DNA from: Willaertia magna
Lineage: Eukaryota; Heterolobosea; Eutetramitea; Acrasida; Naegleriidae
Direction: 5' to 3'
Length of the DNA stretch: 29,223 nt
NCBI GenBank assembly: GCA_902984215.1
Contig: CADWAF010004146.1
Location: 1 to 29,223, forward strand
Shown: positions 1 to 8,796 of the stretch, in pieces
How the letters are laid out: every line of letters begins with the position of its first letter
How positions within the stretch are numbered: the first letter of the stretch is position 1
Position numbers and translations under genes: made by a program
Notes under the pieces: model-generated
The model's input: only the letters and a program-made list of their open reading frames with translations
What the model was told of the DNA's origin: nothing
Database searches by the model: none

Positions 1-821
1 ATTTTAAAAATTTTAAAACTAATTTTTATTATAATTTCCATAAATATTTTTTATTAAACTTTAAATTTAACTAATTAATTGTGTTTATTATAATTGTTTA
101 AATATGTATTTTTTAATTTAAAAAATAATAAATAATTTTTTTTATTTTTCTTTCATTTTTAATTTTTTTTAAAACATATTTTTAATCAAATATAATTTTT
201 TTAATAGACTTTATAAATTATTTTGTTAAAATATAATTTATTAAATTTTTTCAAAATTCTATAAAAAAACTTTTATTTTTTTTCCTTAAAAAACTATGAA
301 ACTATTAAGTAAAAATAATTTAATTTAAAATATATTGTTAAAATTTTTTTAATTTTGAAAATTATTTTTATAAAAAATTTATAAAAAATTTTGAATTATT
401 TATAAATTATTTTTAAGTAATAAATATTAAATAATTTATAAAAATATATTATTTAATTATATTTATATTGTTATTAACAAAAATTATTTTTGATTTATTA
501 AAATTAATATTGTATTGCTACACGTTTTTTATTGTAATAACAATGTTTGAGTGTAGTTAAATTAAAAATATATTTTATTAAAATATAATAGCGCATAAAA
601 TTTAAAACAATAAAAATGCTGAAAATTAAAAACTTTTAAATACTATCGGGATAGGAAAGTGGATTGTGTTGCACATAAAAGAAATTTTAGAATTATTTTA
701 GTCAAAAAAAGTATAACTAATCCTTTAAGTATTATTAATAGACTCTTAATCTAACAAAAGTAAACATTATGACATAATTAAATACAATTTAAATTTAGAA
801 TAATAAATTAAAAAAAAATTA
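1..821. other. Extremely AT-rich intergenic region / promoter side of the channel gene
   Basis: This stretch has no open frame of note and is almost entirely A/T homopolymer-like sequence, typical of intergenic DNA in AT-rich protist genomes. Two less AT-rich patches stand out: an inverted repeat around 518-556 and a short patch at about 641-675 containing a CTAT-CGGG-ATAG stem-loop. The last 150 bases are presumably the promoter and leader of the channel gene that follows. No tRNA or rRNA could be recognised. Confidence 0.6.
518..556. repeat. Imperfect inverted repeat (potential hairpin)
   Basis: CTACAC at 518-523 pairs with GTGTAG at 551-556, and inside it ATTGT (531-535) pairs with ACAAT (540-544) around an AATA loop. 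The two stems are separated by an internal loop of about 6-7 bases on each side. It lies in otherwise featureless A/T sequence. It may be a structured RNA or chance pairing; nothing ties it to a known RNA family. Confidence 0.35.
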
Positions 822-3800
822 ATGATAATAATGCACACTACCACAACAAGTGACAACAATAACAACATTATAAATTATTGGCTTATTGATAACACTTATT
901 TAGATTTAAAATATACCCAACAATTACCTTTACAAAATATAACAAACAATGCCTTTTTCGCTAATGGTGGTGTATTTATTACAATAGCCATTAACATTGC
1001 TTTATTAGTAATATTTAGTTTCATTTACATTATTTGTTTAAGACCTTGTACTTTATTCAATGTTAAAAAGAAGAAAAAATTAGTTTTACAATGTTTAAAA
1101 AGAGAGTCAATTGAAGCAAAAGAAGGAAGAGAGAGAATGTTTAAAAAACGAAATCAACAAGAAGAAAGAAATGATAATCAATCAGACAATCAATTACAAG
1201 ATAAAGAAGAAGAAGAGGAAGGAACACCATCAGTAAATAATAACAAAGTCAACCACGAAGAAAATCATGCAAAAAGCAAAGACGTATACGTTCCTGAAGC
1301 AACGCAATCAAAAACAGCACCAAAATTTGTTGAAGAAGAAATAGATCAAGAAGAAAAGGAAATGATAAATCATTCTTGTGTTGAAGTACAAGATATTAAG
1401 CCAGTGACAAGATTTAAAATTAAAAAATTGAATGATATAGCAAGCTACTTTAAATTTAAATTTATTTTTCTTTGGAGAGTTACAATAAGTTTATTTAAAT
1501 ATCCTTATTTAGTATTTTCTACAATTTTTTATTTAAGACCTAATACCATTGAAAGAGAAAATGAAAAAACAGAAGATTTAATAATTATTAAATATTATGG
1601 AAGGGATATGTTAACATACATTAAATTTCATCAATTATTAGTTTGGGTAGTTTTATTTTTAACAATTTTATACAGTGTAGTTTTATATCCAGTTCATATT
1701 TCACAAAAAGCAAATTTAAAAGAAACTTTAAATGATGAACCAATCTCAAGTCAAGGACATTCAACTGGTTTAACAGTTGGTGAATCTGATCAATTTATAT
1801 TATATACTTCTATTAATACAATAATTAATATGCCTTGGTTTTTAGTCATCCATGTTATCTTGTCTATAGTTTTATTTATTTCATTTGTGGCAATGTTATT
1901 ATTATTTATGTTTGATCCAAAACTTAGAAAATTTAATTTTGCAGATTGCGATAGAGATGGTAAATGGGTAGGATTTTCACCTTATATTTCAAGTTATTGG
2001 GCTGTTGTTAGTTTTTTACAAGTTTATAATATGTCACTTCCTTCTCTTTCTTATAATAGATCTATTGCTTTAAATATTTCACCATTTACAATTGAAATTA
2101 ATCATATTCCTAAAAAGTTTACAAATAAGAAGGAATTTCAATTATTTATTAAAAAATTATTTAAAAAGAATAATAATGAAAATAATGAAGATGATACTGA
2201 ATCAAGAATTGTGAATTGTAGTCACACATTTGATCTTTCTGGAAGAGATAAGTTACAAAAGAAATTTGAAAAATTAAATGATGAATTTGATCAATTAAAA
2301 TATGAATATCAAAAAACTGGAAAAAGACCAACTTATAATATTTATTGTAAAAAAGATAAAAATGGAAATTTTAAATTTAAACAAACTATTGATTTGATTG
2401 AATCGAAATTTAATGAAATTAAAAAGGCATGGAAAGAAATGCGAGAATTTGATTCAAAATTTTCACATTTAATTCATGACAGAAATTTAATTGGTCGCAA
2501 TCAAGAAATGTTTACAATGGAAAGTAGCTTAGATGACGAAAAGATTGAACTCTCTGGAAGTGGTGTTGGTTATGTAGTTTTTAAAAGTACAAAAGATCTA
2601 AAACAAATTGTAAACCCTAATAATCCGTTTAAAACATTATTAGTTTATAAAGCTACAAGATTAAATGATACAGTTACATTATTAACAAGTGAAGAATATA
2701 AACAAATGAAACGTGAAAAAACTTTAAATTTTAAATCTATTAAGAAAAGAATATTAAGAATTAATCCATTAACTGTTGAACCAAATGATATGAATTGGGA
2801 TAGCATTTATACTTATAACAAAACATCTGTATTTTTACCTTACGTTAGAAAGTTCTTTTTATATTTATTAATTATTATTATATTTGTGTTTTTTACTACC
2901 CCTGTAGTTGTTGTATCATCTATTCAATTCTTATTGGCTTTACCTCCAGTGAGAGATGTGACAAATGAATTTATAAGAATTGGTGGTTCATTAGCTGGAT
3001 TATTCTTTCAATATTTACCTTCTTTGTTGCTATTAATTATTTCTGGTCTCATTCCAATATTTGTTTATTATATAACATTATTTGATAAATTAAATAATTA
3101 TAGTGAATTTAAAAGATTATATTTAAAAAGAGCAACAATATTTCTTTGGCTTAATGCTTTAATTTTTCCAACATTGATTTTAACTTCTATTGATGGAATA
3201 ATTAATTTCTTTACAAATCAAAATAATTGGAGAGATACTTTTAGTAAATTATTTCTTCCATCATCAGGTACTTTATTTATTAATTATATTTTAAACAAAA
3301 CAGTTTGGGGAGTTATTATTTATTTTCTTCAAATAATTTCCTTAATTTATTATTGTTTTGGTACAAGAAGGACTAGTTGGTTTTGGTTAAGATTCACAAA
3401 TTTTGGAAGATTAATGTTACCTAAAACTAAGTTATTATATGCTGAAAGTCCAAGCTTCTTTTTAGAATCACAATATGCTTTATCATTTACTGTATTAGCT
3501 ATCATTATTTGTTTCAGTGGATTTTCACCATTTATATTATTATGTGGTTCTATTTATTTCCTTGTAAAATATTATAGTGATAGAATTTGTATAGCTCACA
3601 CTTATTCACATAGAATGATACAACAATCAATTATTAAAAAATATGAGTCAAATTATATTAAAGATTATGATAATGTATTAGTTGACCAACCATATGGTTG
3701 TATATTTTCAAATAAGAGTGATTATGTTGGTCATAGAAAATATATTAGAACATTAGTTGATTTAACATTGGGTTGTTTACTTATATTTCATCTTTATCTA

Positions 3801-4094
3801 ACTTTATTTTTCGCAACAAAGATAGTTCAATCTAATTTATTTATTGGTCATGTAGTTGTTGAAAGCATATTAAGCGCTCTGGTTCTAGCTCTTTACTTTT
3901 TAAACAAATTTTATTTTCGTTATGAAAGATATTTGCTTGGAAAAGAAATGAAAAGTAAATTAATAGAAAATAGTGACATTTTGAAGAAAGCTTACACACC
4001 TACTTTTTATTGGAATTATAAGAACCAAATTTACAGAGACAGATATAAATACATTAAGAGAGACCCAATATTACATGTACAAAGCGAAGATTAA
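822..4094 (+). CDS. TMEM63/CSC1/OSCA-family osmo- or mechanosensitive cation channel
   Basis: The 1090-residue polytopic membrane protein matches the CSC1/TMEM63/OSCA family (DUF221), whose members are stretch- or osmolarity-gated cation channels. A first transmembrane helix at about residues 50-76 ends in LRP. A long charged, Glu-rich cytosolic insert (about 85-200) follows, then helices near 215-240, 270-295 and 335-370. Next comes a large cytosolic domain (about 400-680) containing the family's GYVVFKS strand and EPNDMNWDSI just before the pore bundle. A dense block of helices runs from about 690 to 1030, including FFTTPVVVVSSIQF and QYLPSLLLLIISGLIP. The N-terminal insert appears longer than usual. 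A second in-frame ATG lies nine bases downstream of the chosen start, so either could be used. The gene converges on the ADF/cofilin gene with a 49-bp gap. Family assignment is firm; ion selectivity and location are inferred. Confidence 0.9.
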   Translation: MIIMHTTTTSDNNNNIINYWLIDNTYLDLKYTQQLPLQNITNNAFFANGGVFITIAINIALLVIFSFIYIICLRPCTLFNVKKKKKLVLQCLKRESIEAKEGRERMFKKRNQQEERNDNQSDNQLQDKEEEEEGTPSVNNNKVNHEENHAKSKDVYVPEATQSKTAPKFVEEEIDQEEKEMINHSCVEVQDIKPVTRFKIKKLNDIASYFKFKFIFLWRVTISLFKYPYLVFSTIFYLRPNTIERENEKTEDLIIIKYYGRDMLTYIKFHQLLVWVVLFLTILYSVVLYPVHISQKANLKETLNDEPISSQGHSTGLTVGESDQFILYTSINTIINMPWFLVIHVILSIVLFISFVAMLLLFMFDPKLRKFNFADCDRDGKWVGFSPYISSYWAVVSFLQVYNMSLPSLSYNRSIALNISPFTIEINHIPKKFTNKKEFQLFIKKLFKKNNNENNEDDTESRIVNCSHTFDLSGRDKLQKKFEKLNDEFDQLKYEYQKTGKRPTYNIYCKKDKNGNFKFKQTIDLIESKFNEIKKAWKEMREFDSKFSHLIHDRNLIGRNQEMFTMESSLDDEKIELSGSGVGYVVFKSTKDLKQIVNPNNPFKTLLVYKATRLNDTVTLLTSEEYKQMKREKTLNFKSIKKRILRINPLTVEPNDMNWDSIYTYNKTSVFLPYVRKFFLYLLIIIIFVFFTTPVVVVSSIQFLLALPPVRDVTNEFIRIGGSLAGLFFQYLPSLLLLIISGLIPIFVYYITLFDKLNNYSEFKRLYLKRATIFLWLNALIFPTLILTSIDGIINFFTNQNNWRDTFSKLFLPSSGTLFINYILNKTVWGVIIYFLQIISLIYYCFGTRRTSWFWLRFTNFGRLMLPKTKLLYAESPSFFLESQYALSFTVLAIIICFSGFSPFILLCGSIYFLVKYYSDRICIAHTYSHRMIQQSIIKKYESNYIKDYDNVLVDQPYGCIFSNKSDYVGHRKYIRTLVDLTLGCLLIFHLYLTLFFATKIVQSNLFIGHVVVESILSALVLALYFLNKFYFRYERYLLGKEMKSKLIENSDILKKAYTPTFYWNYKNQIYRDRYKYIKRDPILHVQSED

Positions 4095-4143
4095 TTTTTT
4101 ATTTATTTACAAATATTTACAGTTGTGTATTGTGACGTTACAA

Positions 4144-4494
4144 TTATTTCATAAAAGTTAAACACTTTGAAATTAATTCTTTTCTTCCAATTTCATCTAA
4201 AGAACATGCTTGAATACTAAGGAAAATTCCATGAAAACTTTGCTTTAAAAAGTGGCAAGTTCCAGCAGTTTGAAACTTTTCTTTTACATTTGTTTTACCT
4301 GGAACCCAAGTTACCAACATCATTTTGCTTCTTTTACCTTCATTACAAAGCTGATTGTCACTTGGCATTTCAAATTCTAAGTGATACAAGATAAATCTTG
4401 CATGATTTTCAGGTAATTTTTGGCATAATTCCTCAAATGAGTTAAGGTTTGATAATTCTGTGTCAATGCCAATATTATTGTTTTCCATCTTCAT
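4144..4494 (-). CDS. ADF/cofilin-like actin-binding protein, N-terminus incomplete
   Basis: The 116-residue product aligns with the ADF-homology domain of cofilin, which severs and depolymerises actin filaments. Visible family landmarks are FEELCQKLPENHARFILYHLEFE, the GKRSKMMLVTWVPG strand pair, VKEKF (actin-binding basic stretch) and LKQSFHGIFLSIQA, followed by the C-terminal SLDEIGRKELISKC helix. Cofilins are usually about 135-145 residues; the first helix and start of strand 1 (about 20 residues) are missing from this frame. Directly upstream, in a different frame, codons at about 4501-4537 read FSDLKVLKQRF, which is what a cofilin N-terminus looks like, so the gene seems to carry a one-base frame break near 4500-4505 or an unrecognised intron. 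The YASSK-type segment of cofilin is replaced by QTAGT, so the protein is divergent. No initiating upstream exon was found. It could be a working short paralogue, a decaying gene or a sequencing artefact. Confidence 0.75.
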   Translation of the reverse strand: MKMENNNIGIDTELSNLNSFEELCQKLPENHARFILYHLEFEMPSDNQLCNEGKRSKMMLVTWVPGKTNVKEKFQTAGTCHFLKQSFHGIFLSIQACSLDEIGRKELISKCLTFMK

Positions 4495-4619
4495 TACAAG
4501 GAAATCTTTGTTTCAATACTTTCAAATCTGAAAACGTAAATATAATAAAATTTAAGCTTTATAAATATATTTATTTAAAAAAAATAGAAAAAAAATAATT
4601 TTTAAAAATCAAGAATGAA

Positions 4620-5723
4620 ATGATACTTTCTCTTGAGTGGTTTTACGACATAATCCGATGGATATTTAATTTATTACAAAACATAAAATTTACAAGTTAT
4701 AAATCAATGTACAAAAAACAATTAAAACCAAGCTATAAAAATGATTTAATTTATCATCATTTAGATTCCAGATGGATTCCAATAAAAGAAAATATTTATC
4801 AATTTAAATTTCCTAATGAAATGATTGAAAATATAAATTTAAATCAAACCTTTTCAAATACTACAGAAAAACTTTCAAGTATCTCAATTAATCAATTAAT
4901 TAAAGATATGAATGAATTAAATAATGAATTAAAATTATCTACTGAAATTTCATCTCAATGGATTAATTCAAATAATTTAATTGGAAATCATCAAAAACAA
5001 AGAAAGATTAAACAATTAAAACATGATTTATATATGGCTAAAAGAAGAAATCTATTTAGAGAGAAAATGTTTAAACAAAAGAGTAAATTATTAAATAAGA
5101 AATTAATAGATGACATTCCTATATTAAATAAAGAAAACAATCTAGAAGAAGATTCAATGATGTTAGTTTTAAAAAAAGAAATTGATGAAGAAAGGAAAGG
5201 AAAAGAGAATTATCATATTATTCAAGATTTTGATTTAATTCAACAAATTTATAGAGAGGCAGAACAAGATGCTTTAGAATTAGAATATGAACAAACTTTA
5301 TTTTCACAAAAGACTAATGAAATGGTTGAACAAGAAAGACAAACATTAGAGAAAATTATTCATCAATATTATTATGGTCCTTATTATAGAGAGGAGGCAA
5401 TGAGAAAAGTAAATAAAGACATCTTTATGGATTTTGATGATGACCCATTTCTTTCAGCCTTTAAGAAAATAGAAGAGGATGAAAGTTTGAAGAATAGTAA
5501 TGTTGTTGATGATAATTATTTAAATTGTAAGAATTATAGAAATCATTTACCTAAACTTCCAGTACTTTCTATGAAAACGGAAGAGGAAAGAGAATATAGA
5601 AGAAATTATTTTCTTTATCCATGTGGTAGTGAAGAAAGTAAGGAAAAAGATTTGGAATTTTCAATTCAATCCCAAAGAACTGCAGGAATACTTTCTTTTC
5701 TGTTGAAAAACAATAATCAATAA
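4620..5723 (+). CDS. Hypothetical charged protein with hydrophobic N-terminal helix
   Basis: I do not recognise this 367-residue protein. Residues 5-25 (LEWFYDIIRWIFNLLQNIKF) form a hydrophobic, aromatic-rich helix that could be a membrane anchor. The rest is hydrophilic and rich in K, E, N and Q, with probable helices at about 125-170 (KQRKIKQLKHDLYMAKRRNLF) and 195-260, and an acidic MDFDDDPFLSAF stretch near 285. It has no catalytic motif and no repeats. Codon use resembles its neighbours, so it is likely a real gene. Its start lies about 125 bp from the divergent ADF/cofilin start, so the two probably share a promoter. An ATG five bases upstream opens a two-codon ORF (ATGAAATGA) that overlaps the chosen start. 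The next gene follows on the same strand 89 bp later. Confidence 0.7.
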   Translation: MILSLEWFYDIIRWIFNLLQNIKFTSYKSMYKKQLKPSYKNDLIYHHLDSRWIPIKENIYQFKFPNEMIENINLNQTFSNTTEKLSSISINQLIKDMNELNNELKLSTEISSQWINSNNLIGNHQKQRKIKQLKHDLYMAKRRNLFREKMFKQKSKLLNKKLIDDIPILNKENNLEEDSMMLVLKKEIDEERKGKENYHIIQDFDLIQQIYREAEQDALELEYEQTLFSQKTNEMVEQERQTLEKIIHQYYYGPYYREEAMRKVNKDIFMDFDDDPFLSAFKKIEEDESLKNSNVVDDNYLNCKNYRNHLPKLPVLSMKTEEEREYRRNYFLYPCGSEESKEKDLEFSIQSQRTAGILSFLLKNNNQ

Positions 5724-5812
5724 GATTTATTGAAACATAATAAACAATAATAACATTCTCAGCAATGGCAGTTTTCACATTAAAAAATTAAAATTTTTTT
5801 GTTTTAAAAAAA

Positions 5813-7168
5813 ATGAATAAGCAATTAAAGGTTAGAACATCTTCTTCTGCTCTTTTGCTTGGAATTCAACAACTCCAAAGAAATTTTCATAATAGTAATA
5901 CACTTAGAGGAGATGAAGATGATATTGATTGGTCTAGTTATTTATCTCAAAGTTTAACAAATGAAGAAGCTGCCGCAGAAACAACATCATCTCAAGATAT
6001 ATTTAATATTATTTTAGAAAAAGATCCACATGCAGATTCATTATCATCATCTTCTTTCTTACAATCATTATTACAAGGAGATTCTGAACAAAAAGAAAAA
6101 CAAGAACAAGAAAATGAACTAGATTATGACCCTGAAACACCAATCACAGAAGTATATCAATTTATTCAAGAAGCTTTAAAAACAAAAGATGTACCAACTG
6201 TTGGTTATCCATATAAATTAAAAATATCAAAAGAACAATATGAAGAAAATGTAAAACAAGTAGAAGAAGAATTAAAACAAAAATTAGATGGTTTAAAACC
6301 TGAAGAACTTGATAAACTCTATTGGGATATAAAATTAGCAAATGCTAAGAAAAAGGAAAAGGCATTATCAAGTGGAAAAGTAGTTTTAGAAGATTTTCAA
6401 ACTCCTACACAATTAGAAACTGAAAGAATGCAAATGGATGCAATATTCAGATTAATTAGAAGAGAGAATGAAAAGAATAAATCTCTTTCACCAAAAGAAG
6501 CAAAAATTAATGCTTTAACAACATCTTATTTAAATTATTTAAAAGATTTAAAGAAACAAGCAAATATTGAAATGGAAAAGGAAAAGAAGCAACATATGTA
6601 TAATGTATTAAAAACTCAAGCAGATAAGAATCCAGAAAGTTTTGAAACATTTTCTAAAGAATTTTTATCAAAGAAATCAATTTCTCATGAATTTATTTTA
6701 GAACAATATGCTAATGGTTTTACTACTGAAGAAATTACATTAAAAGTTTTATCTGAAGAAAATCCATTATTTGCTCAACCTTCTTATGCCTCAGATCCTT
6801 ATGAATCTATTAGACCTATAATGCAGAAGTTTATTGAGAATAGACAAGAATATTTACGTGGTATGGTTGGTATTAAAACTGGTAGAAGACATGGAACTGG
6901 TTTTGTTGTTTATGGTGATAGATCTGCTATGGATGTTAAATACAAAGATAATCCTACTGAAATAATTGATAGAGTTCATGCAATTCGTGATAAAAACAGA
7001 TATGAAAGAACTTTAATTAATTTACATAAAAGAGGTACACTAACTAAAGCAGAAAAAGAAAAACGAAGAGAAAGAACTGGTAAACGTAGATATGAAGGTC
7101 AAAAACTTGATAACACTATGAAAGTGTTTATGTGGGTTAAGAAATATAGAGGTAAAATGTTAAAATAA
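5813..7168 (+). CDS. Probable mitochondrial protein of unknown function (presequence, basic C-terminal domain)
   Basis: The 451-residue product starts with an Arg/Ser-rich segment lacking acidic residues for about 33 positions and containing RNFHNS, the R-x-F-x-x-S pattern typical of mitochondrial presequence cleavage sites, so matrix import is likely. A long acidic and coiled-coil middle (about 35-290) is followed by a compact, strongly basic C-terminal region (about 340-451) with GIKTGRRHGTGFVVYGDRSA, RYERTLINLHKRGTLTK and a KRRERTGKRRYEGQK stretch, which looks RNA-binding. A mitochondrial ribosome or RNA-processing role would fit, but I cannot name a family and this is inference. The stop codon lies in a 17-bp tandem duplication. 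OSTC on the opposite strand ends 43 bp away. Confidence 0.75.
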   Translation: MNKQLKVRTSSSALLLGIQQLQRNFHNSNTLRGDEDDIDWSSYLSQSLTNEEAAAETTSSQDIFNIILEKDPHADSLSSSSFLQSLLQGDSEQKEKQEQENELDYDPETPITEVYQFIQEALKTKDVPTVGYPYKLKISKEQYEENVKQVEEELKQKLDGLKPEELDKLYWDIKLANAKKKEKALSSGKVVLEDFQTPTQLETERMQMDAIFRLIRRENEKNKSLSPKEAKINALTTSYLNYLKDLKKQANIEMEKEKKQHMYNVLKTQADKNPESFETFSKEFLSKKSISHEFILEQYANGFTTEEITLKVLSEENPLFAQPSYASDPYESIRPIMQKFIENRQEYLRGMVGIKTGRRHGTGFVVYGDRSAMDVKYKDNPTEIIDRVHAIRDKNRYERTLINLHKRGTLTKAEKEKRRERTGKRRYEGQKLDNTMKVFMWVKKYRGKMLK

Positions 7169-7187
7169 ATAAAATGTTAAAATAAAT
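7154..7187. repeat. 17-bp tandem duplication spanning a stop codon
   Basis: The unit AAAATGTTAAAATAAAT occurs at 7154-7170 and again, perfectly, at 7171-7187. The first copy holds the last codons and stop of the preceding gene; the second is in the 3' untranslated region and does not change the protein. It looks like a recent slippage duplication. Confidence 0.85.
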
Positions 7188-7211
7188 AATTAAATTTTGG
7201 TGTTAAAATTA

Positions 7212-7673
7212 TTATTGTAAATAGTTTGGAATTTTCATTCTTAAAAACATGATCAAAACATTATATGCAATTAAGATTGTAAAAATACCAATAGTTAAAA
7301 AGATATATCGACTACGAGAAGAAGATTGTGGATCTGCACTCCAATTTAAAGCAATAAATCCTAATCCACCTAATGAAAATAAAAATCCAGCAGTAAATCC
7401 TTCAACAATATATTGACCATTTAAACGATATTCTAATACTGCAACTGGTCTTACTTTACCATCAGGATCTCTTCTACTTCCGATTGATGGTGGCTCATTA
7501 ATCATATCATATATAATTCCTGAACAAATTACAAAGTAAGATAAAAAGAGAAGAACAAAGATTAACATCTTTGGTAATCCTTTTTCGAAAATACTTGGTA
7601 CTTTTAATCTTAACTCTGGAGGCCTGAAAAGAGGAGAATAAAGAGCCTTGAAAATTGGTTGAATTGGGTCCAT
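7212..7673 (-). CDS. OSTC: Oligosaccharyltransferase complex subunit OSTC (OST3/OST6-like, DC2)
   Basis: The 153-residue product is a clear OSTC/DC2 homologue, a small ER membrane subunit that links oligosaccharyltransferase to the translocon for co-translational N-glycosylation. Landmarks are SYFVICSGIIYDMINEPPSIGS, the RPVAVLEYRLNGQYIVEG loop, FLFSLGGLGFIALN, and the C-terminal FLRMKIPNYL. Three membrane helices are visible at about 35-57, 91-112 and 122-146. I chose the ATG at 7671-7673 because it gives the family's usual length (about 150) and sits in an A-rich context. The frame stays open to an ATG at 7802, which would add 43 residues that do not look like the family. The start faces the RPS20 gene across a shared promoter of about 320 bp. 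Confidence 0.93.
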   Translation of the reverse strand: MDPIQPIFKALYSPLFRPPELRLKVPSIFEKGLPKMLIFVLLFLSYFVICSGIIYDMINEPPSIGSRRDPDGKVRPVAVLEYRLNGQYIVEGFTAGFLFSLGGLGFIALNWSADPQSSSRSRYIFLTIGIFTILIAYNVLIMFLRMKIPNYLQ

Positions 7674-7993
7674 TTTTATTTTTAAAAGAAAATTAGATTT
7701 TAGTATCCTCATAATCCAACCATTTTCAAAGTGTTTTAATTTCAAAGTAAAACAACAAATAGATAGATGTGATAAAACAAAGCTAAAAAACACATAAATC
7801 ATCCCTTCTTATCTACTATTGCTTTGTCTTTTGGTTTTCTTTGTGAATTTTATGTAGGCTCTTCACATTGTAAACGCAGTAATGGAGGTTGACCTTTATG
7901 AGTCGACAAATTTTTTGTTGAAAAAAATATCTCTAAACGTAGGTATCCACTTTTGTTGTCTATAAAATATCTAAACTTCTGATAGAATAAATA
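7674..7993. promoter_or_regulatory. Divergent intergenic region between OSTC and RPS20
   Basis: This 320-bp gap separates two divergently transcribed genes and must hold both promoters. No TATA element could be told apart from the A/T background. On the minus strand it contains an open frame continuous with OSTC (from the ATG at 7802), which I read as leader rather than coding. It is less AT-rich than the other gaps, as expected next to a strongly expressed ribosomal protein gene. Confidence 0.5.
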
Positions 7994-8412
7994 ATGAGTT
8001 TCGCCAAAAAGCAAGGAGCAGAACAAACTGCAACCGAAGAACCAATCCACAAAATCAGAATTACTTTATCTTCAAAGGAAACAAAGAACTTAGAAAAGGT
8101 TTGTTCAGAACTCGTTAAGGAAGCAAAAAACAAGCAATTAAAAGTTAAAGGTCCAGTTAGAATGCCAACTAAAGTTTTAAGAATCACTACCAGAAAATCA
8201 CCATGTGGTGAAGGTACCAACACTTGGGATAGATTTGAAATGAGATTACACAAGAGAGTTATTGATTTACTTTCTCCTGCATCCACTGTCAAAGATATTG
8301 TAAGTATAATTATATGAATTTAATTTTTCTAAATTCCGATTCAAAATATTAATAGACTGCTGTCTCCATGGAACCAAATGTCGAAATTGACGTTACTGTC
8401 TGTGATTTGTAA
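7994..8412 (+). CDS. RPS20: 40S ribosomal protein S20 (uS10), two exons
   Basis: Exons 7994-8299 and 8356-8412 are joined by removing a 56-bp intron (donor GTAAGT, acceptor AATAG), giving 120 residues, the usual size of eukaryotic uS10. Conserved segments are [61 protein letters not shown] and, after the junction, the [10 protein letters not shown] ending. The intron falls in phase 0 after VKDI. Without splicing, the frame would run into the intron and lose the conserved C-terminus. The protein is part of the 40S head and lies near the mRNA channel. Codon use is more biased than in neighbouring genes, fitting high expression. Confidence 0.96.
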
Positions 8413-8796
8413 ATCAATTTTTAATTTTATTTAATAAAACTATAAAATAAAAAATAATACTTGCTTCTTGCTTGAACTACTTGCTTTTTGCGTTTTAAAA
8501 AAGACAAAGATTGCACCTAGCTCTAAAAAAAGGGCAACACATAAAACAATTTAAATTATTTATTGGTGAATTGTTAGCTTTGTTGTGTTACGTGCTTAAT
8601 TTTCAGACAAATTATTCAGCTTATAAATGGCTTTTCATTAGTTGTTCTATATTTAAGCTCTCAAAAAAATTGTCGTTAAAGCGGTACTTCTTTTCCACTT
8701 CCCGCTAGATTTTAAACCATTCATCGTTTCCTATTTTTTGTATGAAAATAATAATAAATCTTTTAGAGAGCATAATTGAATAATACACAATAAATT
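8413..8796. other. Intergenic region between RPS20 and PPP4R3
   Basis: This 384-bp gap contains the RPS20 3' end, a CTTGCTT-rich patch at about 8461-8490 and the PPP4R3 promoter. A CTTCCCGC motif at 8698-8705, similar to the core of E2F sites, recurs upstream of the Kelch gene (15007-15014). A 65-codon open frame here lacks an ATG and resembles no known protein. No RNA gene was recognised. Confidence 0.5.

Noticed and set aside
641..675. Possible tRNA or snRNA in the GC patch
   Set aside because: No cloverleaf arms, no B-box-like GGTTCGA sequence and no recognisable snRNA motif.
7850..8292. Minus-strand open frames of 66 and 110 codons over RPS20
   Set aside because: They lie antisense to the highly conserved uS10 codons and resemble no protein; they are shadows of biased codon use.
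8511..8708. 65-codon plus-strand frame between RPS20 and PPP4R3
   Set aside because: It begins at TTG, has no ATG, no family resemblance and no splice partner; more likely leader or intergenic sequence.
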